A DNA stretch of 64,000 nt from assembly GCA_945881775.1 (NCBI GenBank), contig CAMCVE010000008.1, forward strand, positions 42,588 through 106,587, in the 5' to 3' direction. This stretch comes from Bacteriovorax stolpii (GTDB taxonomy: Bacteria; Bdellovibrionota; UBA2428). Each line of letters opens with the position of its first letter. The stretch's first letter is position 1. Below are positions 35,916-44,444 of the stretch, in pieces. The translations under genes and the position numbers were made by a program. The notes beneath the pieces are model-generated. The model worked only from the letters and a program-made list of their open reading frames with translations. It made no database searches and had not been told where the DNA came from.

Positions 35916-36314
35916 ATGAAGAAATTGTTGATGATATTGATTCTAGCTGGAGGCTCAAGCGCCATGGCTGATGGGTTGACCTTTTCACCTCTCGTGAGCG
36001 AACCCGCAAGTTTTGAATTTGGTCGGATTAGCCCCCCGGCTGTGGCCTTCAAAGTGCTCACGCTCAGCAATCGAGGGCGGCGCGACATTTCCATCCAGAG
36101 CATCTGGCGACGCGTCCCCGCGATCTTTGAAGTGACAGGAACGACTTGTCCCATCGGCAACAGGCGCATGATCTCGGGCGAAACCTGCACGATCAATGTG
36201 CGCTACATGCCCACAAACCTCGACATGAGTTTCGAAAACATTTTCGTGTCTTACTTCTTCCAAGGTGGATTGGGCACGCTTGCGATCCCTCTCTCGGGCA
36301 ATGCAAGATTCTAA
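35916..36314 (+). CDS. Exported Ig-like/ASH-type domain protein
   Basis: A 132-residue protein with a signal peptide (about 1-20, ending SSAMA). The mature part reads 'FEFGRISPPAVAFKVLTLSNRG', 'FEVTGTTC', 'GETCTINVRYMP' and 'GTLAIPLSGNARF'. This is the pattern of a single ASH/choice-of-anchor beta-sandwich, in which 'F G.......V.L.N.G' and 'C.I.V.F.P' recur. Two cysteines may form a disulphide. AGGAGG lies 10 bases before ATG. Periplasmic or surface location; role unknown. Confidence 0.75.
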   Translation: MKKLLMILILAGGSSAMADGLTFSPLVSEPASFEFGRISPPAVAFKVLTLSNRGRRDISIQSIWRRVPAIFEVTGTTCPIGNRRMISGETCTINVRYMPTNLDMSFENIFVSYFFQGGLGTLAIPLSGNARF

Positions 36315-36323
36315 GGAAATTCG

Positions 36324-37079
36324 ATGACCCAGGCTCACGCGTTTTTGTTCCCTGGGTTTAAGCTGCAAGCCGAGCAAACTCTCAATGAGACTGAACTGCC
36401 TCCAAGCTTAACTCGGCATTTGAAGTCCTTGCGTATCAACCGCGATGAGCCTGTGAGTTTTCTCGACGGGCAGGGACAAATTGCAGAAGCTCTTTGTCTC
36501 TCTGTGAAACCCTACTCCTTCCGTGTGAACTCAGTACTCGAAATCGCCCCAGCCAAGCCCGCGATCCACCTGCTCTTGTCTCCTCCACGTAGAGACACTC
36601 TCTCGCAAACACTTTCTCAGGCCATGGAGATCGGAGTTTCGCGCATCAGTTTTCTTATTACGGAGCACAACGACTACTCTCAAAAAGAACGCGCTCCACT
36701 CGTAGAGCGTTCTCAGCGAGTGCTCGAGGCCTCAACGGAACAGTGCCGCGCCGCTCACCTTCCGCTCTTAGATGAAGAGTGGCTTCGACCCTCCGAGGCT
36801 CTTCAGGCTCTTTCAGGTCCAGCTTTTTTTGCCGACGAGGACCTCTCGCGTGAAGGTCTCTATGGCACTCAAGGCCCCGTCGTCTCGCTTCGAGATGCGT
36901 CTGTCGTGACACTTCTTGTCGGGCCCGAAGGGGGCTGGTCCCCCGCGGAGAGAACTCTCATCTCATCTCACCCTCGAGTCCATCCTCTCGGACTCGGCCC
37001 CCATATCCTCAAGGTCCCCACGGCGTGTGTCGCCGCTCTCTACCAACTTCAGCTTCTCTCAAGAGGGCCACGTTCATGA
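36324..37079 (+). CDS. rsmE: 16S rRNA (uracil(1498)-N(3))-methyltransferase
   Basis: A 251-residue SPOUT methyltransferase acting on U1498 of 16S rRNA. The SAM-binding knot is seen as 'VTLLVGPEGGWSPAERTLI' and 'LGLGPHILKVPTACVAALYQL' near the C-terminus, and the N-terminal PUA-like domain carries 'HLKSLRINRDEPVSFLDGQG'. Length matches the family. The stop overlaps the start of the RDD protein by 4 bp. Confidence 0.93.
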   Translation: MTQAHAFLFPGFKLQAEQTLNETELPPSLTRHLKSLRINRDEPVSFLDGQGQIAEALCLSVKPYSFRVNSVLEIAPAKPAIHLLLSPPRRDTLSQTLSQAMEIGVSRISFLITEHNDYSQKERAPLVERSQRVLEASTEQCRAAHLPLLDEEWLRPSEALQALSGPAFFADEDLSREGLYGTQGPVVSLRDASVVTLLVGPEGGWSPAERTLISSHPRVHPLGLGPHILKVPTACVAALYQLQLLSRGPRS

Positions 37080-37477
37080 AACGCAGTATTTTTCTATCTC
37101 AGTGTCTCGATCATCTTGTTCCGCTCGTGGGGTGCCTCCTTTTACTCGTTCTTACGCCTCTTTCGCTCGGAGCCGCCCCAGATGTTCTCTTCCCAAGTTC
37201 TCCCTTCTCTCTGGTGGCGAGCGTAGGGGGCGCACTTTTTGTGTCAGCTCTGTGCTATCGCACCCTCTGTATCGGCCTCGTGGGCCGGACTCTGGGCATG
37301 CACCTCTTTGGGCTGCGTCCTCGCGACGAATCTGACACTCGCGAACTCATCACGTCTCACCTCTGGGAGTCCCTTTCCCTCGCATGTCCCTTGCTCTGGG
37401 TGCTCGATATTCTTGCTAGAAATGGCGGCAAACGGATTGGTTTCGACTACGTCTTTTGCTACAAAAAACCCCTGTGA
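37076..37477 (+). CDS. RDD-family membrane protein
   Basis: A 133-residue protein with two or three membrane segments (about 12-28, 45-68, and near 100). 'LDHLVPL' near the N-terminus and 'LVGRTLGMHLFGLRP' in the centre resemble the RDD family (named for R-D-D residues; 'GRTLGKRLLGLRVV' type motif). The family's role is unclear, possibly transport. It overlaps rsmE and the next gene by 4 bp each. Confidence 0.75.
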   Translation: MKRSIFLSQCLDHLVPLVGCLLLLVLTPLSLGAAPDVLFPSSPFSLVASVGGALFVSALCYRTLCIGLVGRTLGMHLFGLRPRDESDTRELITSHLWESLSLACPLLWVLDILARNGGKRIGFDYVFCYKKPL

Positions 37478-37947
37478 AGAAAATTCTAAATTGGGAAGAA
37501 GCGCGCAATCTCTGCCAGTCCACGCGTCAGCAGGGCGGCGTCGTGGTCACCACGAATGGGTGCTTCGATCTTTTGCACAAAGGCCACGTGCAGTACCTGG
37601 AATATGCTCGATCGCTCGGCGAGATCCTCATCGTGGGGCTCAATGCCGACGCCTCGGTCCGAAGACTCAAAGGCCCCACACGTCCTCTCAATGAAGCCGC
37701 GGATCGCGCCTATGTTGTGGCGGCACTCTCATGTGTCGATGCCGTTTGTATCTTTGATGAAGACACCCCTGCCGAGTGGCTTCAAACTCTGTGTCCCAAC
37801 GTGCACGTCAAAGGAGCCGACTGGCAAGGCAAACAGATTCCCGAAGAAGCCCTCTTAAAAAGTTGGGGGGGTCGTGTCCATTTTGCCCATTATCTCCAGG
37901 GCTATTCCACCACTCAGTTGATCGAAAAATCGAAAGGAACTCCATGA
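37474..37947 (+). CDS. RfaE2/HldE C-terminal-type nucleotidyltransferase
   Basis: A 157-residue cytidylyltransferase-fold protein. '[26 protein letters not shown]' (region 29-54) contains the HxGH-type nucleotide-binding motif, with '[19 protein letters not shown]' and '[21 protein letters not shown]' following as in D-glycero-beta-D-manno-heptose 1-phosphate adenylyltransferase (RfaE domain II). It is a standalone C-terminal domain; the kinase domain is not in this gene. It would serve ADP-heptose synthesis for lipopolysaccharide. Start is GTG, overlapping the RDD stop by 4 bp (GTGA). Confidence 0.85.
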   Translation: MKKILNWEEARNLCQSTRQQGGVVVTTNGCFDLLHKGHVQYLEYARSLGEILIVGLNADASVRRLKGPTRPLNEAADRAYVVAALSCVDAVCIFDEDTPAEWLQTLCPNVHVKGADWQGKQIPEEALLKSWGGRVHFAHYLQGYSTTQLIEKSKGTP

Positions 37948-38558
37948 GCCGTCTCATCTTGATCCGTCACGGACAATCCAAATACAACCTCGAAAACATT
38001 TTCACAGGTTGGCTCGACGTCGAGCTTACCGAAAAAGGGATGGAAGAAGCTCGAGCAGCGGGTCGCCAATTGAAGAGCTTGGGTATCAAGCCAGTCCTGG
38101 CCTACACCTCAGCCCTTCAGCGCGCTCAAAAAACATTGGCGCTTGTGCTCGAAGAGCTGCATCTCAGCCTTCCGATCACCAAAGACGAGGCCCTCAATGA
38201 ACGGCACTACGGCGATCTTCAGGGTAAGAACAAGGCGCAAACCGCAGCTGAATTTGGAGAAGCACAAGTTCATATCTGGCGCCGGAGTTTCGACGTTCCT
38301 CCGCCAAACGGCGAGAGCCTCAAAGACACAGCCGCGCGCACTCTGCCTTACTTCCGCAAGCACATCCTTCCCGACCTTATGGCCGGCAAAGACGTTCTCG
38401 TGGTTGCTCACGGAAACAGCTTGCGCTCGATTGTCATGGAGATTGAAAAACTCACACCCGAACAGATTCTCAAGACTGAAATTGGAACCGGCGTGGCCTG
38501 GATTTACGACTGCAGCGGCCATCAAGATAGCGCCGTGTTTAAGCGTACGAACGTCTAG
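37944..38558 (+). CDS. gpmA: 2,3-bisphosphoglycerate-dependent phosphoglycerate mutase
   Basis: A 204-residue histidine phosphatase-fold enzyme of glycolysis. '[21 protein letters not shown]' holds the catalytic His9-region RHG motif; '[11 protein letters not shown]', '[22 protein letters not shown]' regions and '[18 protein letters not shown]' (second His) are the dPGM landmarks. The protein is somewhat shorter than E. coli GpmA (about 250). The start overlaps the previous stop by 4 bp. Confidence 0.93.
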   Translation: MSRLILIRHGQSKYNLENIFTGWLDVELTEKGMEEARAAGRQLKSLGIKPVLAYTSALQRAQKTLALVLEELHLSLPITKDEALNERHYGDLQGKNKAQTAAEFGEAQVHIWRRSFDVPPPNGESLKDTAARTLPYFRKHILPDLMAGKDVLVVAHGNSLRSIVMEIEKLTPEQILKTEIGTGVAWIYDCSGHQDSAVFKRTNV

Positions 38559-38561
38559 TCC

Positions 38562-39260
38562 ATGTACCGCGTTCATTTTCCTACGCGCCCTTCGGAATGG
38601 CTGGCGTGGATTGCCGGTATCGTGGTCCTAAGGATGATTTTTCCCGACTCAGGCTCGCGCTATCGTAGATTTCGTCGCGGAAACCGTCTTGAAAACTCTC
38701 TTTGGATGGGAGTTGCTGCAGTCGACACATTTTCAACTGTCACAAGGGGCTCTCAGCAGAAAGAAGACCCCAGCAACCCGGAATCGATTTCCTTTCGAAC
38801 AAAAATGTTTGGAGTCGTAAACTCCCTTCTCGCACTCGAAAAGAAAGACGCCGCTTGGAAGCTCCAAGCCCTCGTCGAGGGCTCAAAGAAGTATTTCCTT
38901 AGCACTCAAGCAGCCTTTGCTCGTCAGGACGCCGCCCAGCTAAAAGTTCTCATGCATTCGCATCTCTTTGCCAGATGGAAGTCTGCGACAGATTCCGGAG
39001 CCGTGCCCTTTGTGGGCGGGAGCTACAGCGTTGAACGTGTGGACATCGTGCATTTTGTGGACCGCCCCGGCGAAGAACACGATCGCTTTACGGCTCGCAT
39101 CGAAGCCGGCCGCACACTCGCGACCGCAGAGCTCCCCGGAAGTCCCCTCTCTCTCCACCAAAAGCGTGTTGAGTTCTGGACTTTTGCACGCGAGCGTCGG
39201 GCGTGGCGCCTCTTCGACATCGAGTCGCAAGAACAATACGATGCGCGCGTTCGCACTTGA
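38562..39260 (+). CDS. Tim44-like domain protein, membrane-anchored
   Basis: A 232-residue protein with an N-terminal hydrophobic stretch (about 12-26, WLAWIAGIVVLRMIF). Residues about 95-225 read 'LQALVEGSKKYFLSTQAAFARQDAAQLKVLMHSHLF', then 'VERVDIVHFVD', 'RFTARIEAG' and 'EFWTFARERRAWRLFDIES', matching the Tim44-like (NTF2-like fold) domain found in bacterial membrane proteins. No import system is adjacent, so the role is open. It follows gpmA by 3 bp and ends the chain that starts at 33463. Confidence 0.75.
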   Translation: MYRVHFPTRPSEWLAWIAGIVVLRMIFPDSGSRYRRFRRGNRLENSLWMGVAAVDTFSTVTRGSQQKEDPSNPESISFRTKMFGVVNSLLALEKKDAAWKLQALVEGSKKYFLSTQAAFARQDAAQLKVLMHSHLFARWKSATDSGAVPFVGGSYSVERVDIVHFVDRPGEEHDRFTARIEAGRTLATAELPGSPLSLHQKRVEFWTFARERRAWRLFDIESQEQYDARVRT

Positions 39261-39273
39261 GCAGGATTGCGCT

Positions 39274-40002
39274 TTAGAAACTCTTCTCGAGCAAGACACC
39301 CACGCTGGGCCGCGCGGCCATCACGTCGAGCTGCACGGACAGTTTTGCAATCAAGTCGATTCGAGCACCCACAAAAAGATGATAGGTCGCCGAAGTGTGG
39401 GGGCCAGCGGAAGTGCCCGCGCTGAGGACATCGGAGTCAACCGTGGTGTTGGCGACGAGAAAGCCGGCACCCGCGTAGGGCTGCCAGACGATAAGATCTT
39501 TCGAGGCCTGCGCCGCAAATCCCATGAGATTCGATGTCGCGTCGTCAAAAAGATTCACGCTTGTGTAACGAAAATCAACTGAGAACGAAGTGTCCTCAGA
39601 AGGGTCTTTGAAGAAAGCCCACTGCGCGCCAAATCCATAAGTCTCGATTCCATCGAAGAGTCCCCCGAGACCCGCATGCGCACTGAGTTTGATGTGCAAC
39701 GGAATCTCGACCGAAGTCCAAACGCGAGGCACAGGAATTACGCTTGGAGCCACGCCTCGACGATCACCGATTTCCAAAAGATCCCGGCGGAATACAAAAG
39801 CCGTCTCTAGCCCCAGCTCAAAACCGAGAGATCCTTCCGGACTCAAGGCATTGCCCGTCCAAGACCTGTGAATCGACGGGAAAATGACCGTGCTGTTGAT
39901 ATGCTTGATATCCGATTCGCTGAGATTTCCTGCGAGACTCGCCGCATGGAGAGAGCCAGCGAAACAAAGGATGCCGAGAAAACATGTTATCCTGAACTTC
40001 AT
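39274..40002 (-). CDS. Predicted outer-membrane beta-barrel protein
   Basis: A 242-residue protein with a signal peptide (about 1-21, CFLGILCFAGSLHAA). The mature part alternates hydrophobic and polar residues in segments of 8-12 (SLGFELGLETAFVF; SVEIPLHIKLSAHAGLGGLF; YGFGAQWAFF; SFSVDFRYTSVNLF; WQPYAGAGFLVANTTV; YHLFVGARIDLIAKLSVQLD regions), typical of an 8-12-strand barrel of the OmpA/OmpW kind, and the last residue is F. Family name not clear. Its start codon shares a CATG with the divergent recombinase gene. Confidence 0.75.
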   Translation of the reverse strand: MKFRITCFLGILCFAGSLHAASLAGNLSESDIKHINSTVIFPSIHRSWTGNALSPEGSLGFELGLETAFVFRRDLLEIGDRRGVAPSVIPVPRVWTSVEIPLHIKLSAHAGLGGLFDGIETYGFGAQWAFFKDPSEDTSFSVDFRYTSVNLFDDATSNLMGFAAQASKDLIVWQPYAGAGFLVANTTVDSDVLSAGTSAGPHTSATYHLFVGARIDLIAKLSVQLDVMAARPSVGVLLEKSF

Positions 40003-40945
40003 GGGAGACAGTCTAACATCGACCAAGTTGCGTGCGCAAAGTCTGCGACCGGAACTTGAAGATCTTCTGACGAGTTGGGCTGAGGAAATTTCATTGCAAC
40101 GTCAACGAAGTGCTCACACTGAGCGCTCGTATCTCTTCCACGCAAGAATTCTTATCGAGCATGCGGCTCTCGCTCGTCCGCGCACTCGCACAATCAACAC
40201 CCTCATCGACGCAAGCTTGCTGCGCGACCACATTCGAGAATGTTCCACCACGCTCGGCGCCTCGAGCCAGGCCCAAAAAGTCAGCGCGCTTCGGGGTTTC
40301 CTGGAATTCTTGCAACGTCGCGGGCATCTGAGAGAGGACCTCACACGTCACCTCGAAAGGCCTCGCGTGCCCAAAACACTCATGAAGATCGTCGATGAGG
40401 ACTGCTTGTTGGCTGTTCGCGACGCACTGATTGAGAAAAATGATGTCCGTCAGCAGCTGCTTTTTGAACTGCTCTATGGATCAGGACTCCGTATTTCTGA
40501 AGTCCATGACCTGAAGTGGGCTGAACTGCGCAGTGCCGAGCAGAGCCTTGAAGTCCTCGGCAAGGGAAGGAAGCGACGCGTCGTACCCCTAACTCCGGAG
40601 GCCTTCCGGCTCTTTGCGGCCCTTCGCTCCACCGCTTCTAAGACCAGTGCAGGTCCTTTTCCCGAAGATGTTCGCACGCTTCGCAGATGGGTCGAACGCT
40701 GGGCGACACTCATCCCGGAGAACGATCTCAAGCTGCATCCCCACCGCTTGCGACACTCTCTCGCCAGCCATTTACTCCAGAGAGGATCCAAACTCCCCGA
40801 AATCCAGCGCCTTCTCGGGCACACCCGCCTGAGCACCACGGAACGATACACCCATCTTGATCTCAACGACCTGATTCGAGTTTACGAGTCGAGTTTTGAG
40901 CAAAAGCGTGGCGCCAAGAAAGCCCCCAAAAAAGCAAAGACTTAA
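40001..40945 (+). CDS. xerC: Tyrosine recombinase XerC-like
   Basis: About 314 residues. N-terminal SAM-like domain (about 15-110), then the catalytic Arg in 'YGSGLRISEVHDLKW', Lys in 'VLGKGRKRRVVPL', HxxR in 'HPHRLRHSLASHLL', His in 'LLGHTRLSTTERYTHLD' and the Tyr nucleophile there. With the gene at 21154 it would form the XerC/XerD pair; which is C and which is D is not decided by motif alone. A longer in-frame N-terminus to 39884 is less likely because it would overlap the barrel gene. The C-terminus is Lys-rich (KKAPKKAKT). No ribosome-binding site is obvious. Confidence 0.82.
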   Translation: MGDSLTSTKLRAQSLRPELEDLLTSWAEEISLQRQRSAHTERSYLFHARILIEHAALARPRTRTINTLIDASLLRDHIRECSTTLGASSQAQKVSALRGFLEFLQRRGHLREDLTRHLERPRVPKTLMKIVDEDCLLAVRDALIEKNDVRQQLLFELLYGSGLRISEVHDLKWAELRSAEQSLEVLGKGRKRRVVPLTPEAFRLFAALRSTASKTSAGPFPEDVRTLRRWVERWATLIPENDLKLHPHRLRHSLASHLLQRGSKLPEIQRLLGHTRLSTTERYTHLDLNDLIRVYESSFEQKRGAKKAPKKAKT

Positions 40946-41001
40946 GCCCTTAAAACCCATTGAAGAAATCCCGCGAATCGTGTGATAATTGTGCCTGACG
41001 T

Positions 41002-41856
41002 ATGCTGACAATCGAAGCCCTTCCTCTTGCCGTAATTATTTCCGCAATCATTCTCGGGGGACCTCTCACCCTGGTCATCGCGATTCGTGTTTTTAACTAC
41101 TGGTACGGGAATGTTCGCGTGAAGCCCGTGAACACCGGCTTGGCGGAAGATCAGGGATCACCGCTCGGACTTCTTGTGACCTGGGACAACGAGTCCTTTG
41201 ACTACAAGATCTCACGCATGCGCCTCGAATATTCGGAGATTTTCCGCGGTGGGCTTTCTCTTGCGACCTCGTTCACTTTCGAGGACAAGCAGGCCAAAAA
41301 ACGCAGCTTCGTGCTTCCCCTGAAATTGATCCCCAACGAACTCAAGATCCTCACGGTGTTCAATGACGAACGCGAACTCAAGCGCAGCCAACTCATCATC
41401 GAGGTCGAGGCAACCGATGGACGCACGATTCGCAAGCGCATCTCCAAGAAGGCTGTCATCAACGCCCTAACCAAAACCCCTGTCGACGCCGCCAAACTAG
41501 AAGTGGACATGCTTCCACCTAAGGAAGCCGATACGTGGGCGGTGGCCACGCGGATTTTCCCATGGCGCAAAGTCGTCGAGGTTGTGGCCGACGCACCCAA
41601 ATCCAAAGGACCCTCAGCCGGCGGCTCGGCTGTGGCTCAGATCTTTGATTTCATCATCACCAAGGTTTGGATCGAACCTGGTTGCATCGTTTGCGATGCG
41701 TGCGAAAACGAAGCACCCGATGTCTTCCAAGTTCTGGCAGACACCTGCATCGTGCGCGACAACGCGCCGATGGTGAATACGGGCTCAATCGTGGCCGCCG
41801 CAGAAGGCTGCCCCGTCGACGTGATCAAATACGACCGCGCCGCTAAGCCCGCTTAA
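41002..41856 (+). CDS. Membrane-anchored protein with C-terminal ferredoxin domain
   Basis: A 284-residue protein. One membrane segment (about 8-30) is followed by a beta-rich region (about 55-160) of unknown family, then a linker and a C-terminal ferredoxin-like domain: Cys228-x2-Cys231-x2-Cys234 (GCIVCDACENEAPDVF) and Cys270-Pro (AAAEGCPVDVIKY), the ligand set of a single [4Fe-4S] cluster. Such a fusion could tether a small electron carrier to the inner membrane. No oxidoreductase lies next to it. Partner unknown. Confidence 0.75.
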   Translation: MLTIEALPLAVIISAIILGGPLTLVIAIRVFNYWYGNVRVKPVNTGLAEDQGSPLGLLVTWDNESFDYKISRMRLEYSEIFRGGLSLATSFTFEDKQAKKRSFVLPLKLIPNELKILTVFNDERELKRSQLIIEVEATDGRTIRKRISKKAVINALTKTPVDAAKLEVDMLPPKEADTWAVATRIFPWRKVVEVVADAPKSKGPSAGGSAVAQIFDFIITKVWIEPGCIVCDACENEAPDVFQVLADTCIVRDNAPMVNTGSIVAAAEGCPVDVIKYDRAAKPA

Positions 41857-41879
41857 TTCGAGCCTTCGTTTAAGTCGAA

Positions 41880-42767
41880 ATGAATTTGCCCGAAGCGCCG
41901 CTCATCTACGCCCTGGGCGCAAATCTGTTCTTCAGTTCGGCCAGTCTTGTCTTCGCCGATTTTAGCCGCAAGCACTCTTCGCTTTGGATGAACGCATTCA
42001 AAGCCAGCTTGGCTTTTATGGTGCTGCTGCTCATCGTTCCGATCTTCGGAACCTTTCATGCGGTCTCCGCAACTTCACTTGCTTTCCTTCTCATCAGCGG
42101 CCTGATAGGGCTCGCCATTGGAGACGTCTGCCTCTTCCAGGCTTACAGCCTCATTGGCGCAGGGCGCACACTCATGCTTTTTGGGTTTCAGCCTCTGATT
42201 CTAGGCTCGATGGCCTTCGTATTATTTGACCAGTCTCTCGATGCCCACCGGTTCTGGGGCATCTTTTTCTTTGTGAGCTGTCTCGTAATTTTCAGCCTCG
42301 AAGCGCGGCGCATGCGAGGGCGTTGGGAGTGGAACGGACTCCTGTGGGCGCTTGTGGGAGTGCTTTTTGATTCAGCCGGAGTCCTCCTCACACGCGCCGC
42401 CTTTGAGAACACGCCACAACTCACAAGCCTCGAAGCAAATTTTTACCGATTTGGCGGCGCGGTACTTGGGTTTCTTTTTATCGCGAAGTTTCTCAGGCCT
42501 GTTCATCTCATCGCAAAATTTCGTTCGGAGACGCTGCGCCGTCGGGCTCTTGTCGTCGTGGCAAGCCTCTGCGGAACACTGCTCTCACTGGGCCTCTATC
42601 TTCACGCTCTGCAGACCGGACACCTCGCGACACTTTCGGGTATCGCGATCACATCGCCACTTTTTGCGACACTACTCGAATGCCTTGTCGAGCGTCGCTG
42701 GCCCTCGAAGTACCTTTGGGCCGCACTCGCGAGTTTTGCTACGGGATTTTGGATTGTGGTGGCGTGA
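41880..42767 (+). CDS. DMT-family (EamA) transporter
   Basis: A 295-residue inner-membrane protein with about ten hydrophobic segments and two EamA repeats: 'WMNAFKASLAFMVLLLIVPIFG' region with 'GLIGLAIGDVCLFQAYSLIGAGRTLMLFGFQPLILG' region, and the second repeat with 'SLEANFYRFGGAVLGFLFIAKFL' and 'HLATLSGIAITSPLFATLLECLV' regions. The family exports or imports amino acids, sugars and metabolites; substrate not predictable. Its 3' end overlaps the convergent gene by 29 bp. Confidence 0.88.
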   Translation: MNLPEAPLIYALGANLFFSSASLVFADFSRKHSSLWMNAFKASLAFMVLLLIVPIFGTFHAVSATSLAFLLISGLIGLAIGDVCLFQAYSLIGAGRTLMLFGFQPLILGSMAFVLFDQSLDAHRFWGIFFFVSCLVIFSLEARRMRGRWEWNGLLWALVGVLFDSAGVLLTRAAFENTPQLTSLEANFYRFGGAVLGFLFIAKFLRPVHLIAKFRSETLRRRALVVVASLCGTLLSLGLYLHALQTGHLATLSGIAITSPLFATLLECLVERRWPSKYLWAALASFATGFWIVVA

Positions 42768-44358
42768 CCTCGCGGATTAAAGACTCCGGATCTGGAGCCT
42801 TCTGTCCTGTCGACAATTCCCCGCGTTTTTCGCCGCGCCCGTCATAGAAACGAACAACATAAACCCACTCGCCACTCTTAGGGTCTTTGATAATCTCTTT
42901 TCGTTTATGCATGAGTGTAGGGGCTTTGGGTGGAGTCGCGGCGGGCTTAGCCGCCAAGCTTTCTCCCGGCCAAGGCAGGGTTAAGGTCAGGTTGGCGCCG
43001 ACAGTATCGGTATCCGAGTCGCGGTTGCCAGAAAAGGCAACAACGCCCCCCTCGGGAAGAGAGTGTCTCACTCCTAGACTAAGAACCGTATTGGAATTTT
43101 TTACTTTCGTGGTCTCGGTTTCTGCCACGCCGACATCAATTGCTGCAGAGGGCGAAACTTGCAGCTTTGTAGCCAAACCCCGACGATTGGTATCTCCCAG
43201 CTCTTCCGTGTTTCTGGCTGTGCCCAATTGCCCTGAGAGCTGCACATTGCCGAGAGAAAGTCCGGCACCTATCGCATCATCGCTCGTCGGCGCCCCCAGG
43301 GACTCCTTTCGTGCCCCGGTCAAGCTCAGCTTTGACTTTTCACTCAGCTGCAGCTCAGACCCAAGACCTGTTTGAATTCCGCTTAGCTTGCCTTCGGTCA
43401 TGGCGTAACCGCCTGAGAGCTGAGTCTTCAGGGTGTCCGTGACTTTCGTATCGAGCCTGGCCCCGGAGGTGTTGAGCGAGTTCGCCCCCTCCTGCACTGT
43501 GTTGTATTTCGTCTCTGTCTTGAGAGCCGCCGTCGTCGCAGGCAAAGGAGTTTCTTTAAGAGTGTACGTGTTCGATGAGGTCACGTAGCGCTCGAGCTGT
43601 CCCTCGGTCATGTTCCTGGCATCAAGCGTGACTCGCTCTGATGAAGCGATCAGATTGCCATCTGAAACTGTCTCGACTCCCGCAATCAAAGTCTGCTTGG
43701 CGGGATCTGGATCAGTAATCACGCGTCTCACTTTTGGTGTCGGCGTATAAGAACGTGGGTACAGATGTCTTACAGACAGGAGCGCGATCTCCGAATGACA
43801 AAGTTCTCCGAACTCCTTCTGCCCGGGTCCTTTTTGAATATTAAATTCGATCGCAATGGCATTCACACGACCAAAGTCTTCGCCTGGAGACGAGCGAAGG
43901 ACAATCTCTCGATTTTGACCACTCGGTGCATCGAAAGCCACGCGCATCACATGGGCGTTGCCCCAGGGCTGCACATAGATTCCCTTGGGCTTGCCGAGTG
44001 GATGGCCCTTAGGGAAAACTTCCGCTAGCTGCCTTTCGATTTCGGGTGTGATCACAAGTCGATCCGATGCAAAGGTTTCGGCAAAGGCTTCGTTTCCTTT
44101 GCCGCCTTTCCCAAGAACACGTTCTTGGGAAAGGCGGTTCAGCTCCAGCAACGCTTCAAGAGTCTTTTTGTTGCAGTCGAGATACTTCGGAGTCCCCGCA
44201 GCTTTGACTCCCGCACGCGAGGAATCTTTTGACGAAGTGGCCTTCGAAGCGTCGTGGTTCTTCTTTGATTTGAAGGGCCAAGCTCCCGCGGTGGGGCCCC
44301 AGAATATCAGTAACCCCAGAGGGAGGAAGCGACTCCAAAAGAAAGGTTTGTTCGTCAT
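42739..44358 (-). CDS. Large exported protein, unknown family
   Basis: A 539-residue protein with a signal peptide (about 1-27, ending AGAWP). After a Lys/Ser-rich linker (KSKKNHDASKATSSKDSS), residues about 60-240 form a mixed domain with two cysteines (DCNKKT; GELCHSE). From about 285 to 455 the sequence alternates short hydrophobic and polar runs rich in Gly, Ser, Thr and Leu (SGGYAMTEGKLSG; KSKLSLTGARKESLG; LSLGNVQLSGQLG; AIDVGVAETETTKV; TDTVGANLTLTLPW), as in beta-barrel or adhesin-like strands. The tail is Pro-rich then basic. A perfect 17-bp inverted repeat lies in its 5' part (44102-44137). Confidence 0.7.
   Translation of the reverse strand: MTNKPFFWSRFLPLGLLIFWGPTAGAWPFKSKKNHDASKATSSKDSSRAGVKAAGTPKYLDCNKKTLEALLELNRLSQERVLGKGGKGNEAFAETFASDRLVITPEIERQLAEVFPKGHPLGKPKGIYVQPWGNAHVMRVAFDAPSGQNREIVLRSSPGEDFGRVNAIAIEFNIQKGPGQKEFGELCHSEIALLSVRHLYPRSYTPTPKVRRVITDPDPAKQTLIAGVETVSDGNLIASSERVTLDARNMTEGQLERYVTSSNTYTLKETPLPATTAALKTETKYNTVQEGANSLNTSGARLDTKVTDTLKTQLSGGYAMTEGKLSGIQTGLGSELQLSEKSKLSLTGARKESLGAPTSDDAIGAGLSLGNVQLSGQLGTARNTEELGDTNRRGLATKLQVSPSAAIDVGVAETETTKVKNSNTVLSLGVRHSLPEGGVVAFSGNRDSDTDTVGANLTLTLPWPGESLAAKPAATPPKAPTLMHKRKEIIKDPKSGEWVYVVRFYDGRGEKRGELSTGQKAPDPESLIREVTPPQSKIP
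44102..44137. repeat. Perfect 17-bp inverted repeat with 2-bp spacer, inside a gene
   Basis: The left arm begins CCGCCTTTCCC and ends AAGAAC (44102-44118); the right arm is its exact reverse complement (44121-44137), with AC between. It falls in the 42739-44358 gene at the codons for about RLSQERVLGKGG. A 17-bp perfect arm inside a coding sequence is far beyond chance for one window. No T-run follows on the coding strand, so it is not a classic terminator. It could form a cruciform or a very stable mRNA hairpin. Confidence 0.95.
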
Positions 44359-44444
44359 TGGTGGGGCCCCTCAGTAGGGCGCCTCTCGATTCTAAACTAA
44401 TCTCTAAGCGCGCATCATTAAGATGGCGTTAAGAAGAAGTAATT

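Noticed and set aside
44291..44370. Repeated GGTGGGGCCCC at the 5' end of the 42739-44358 gene
   Set aside because: An 11-bp GC-rich direct repeat can arise by chance in this composition, and it has no further extension or third copy nearby.
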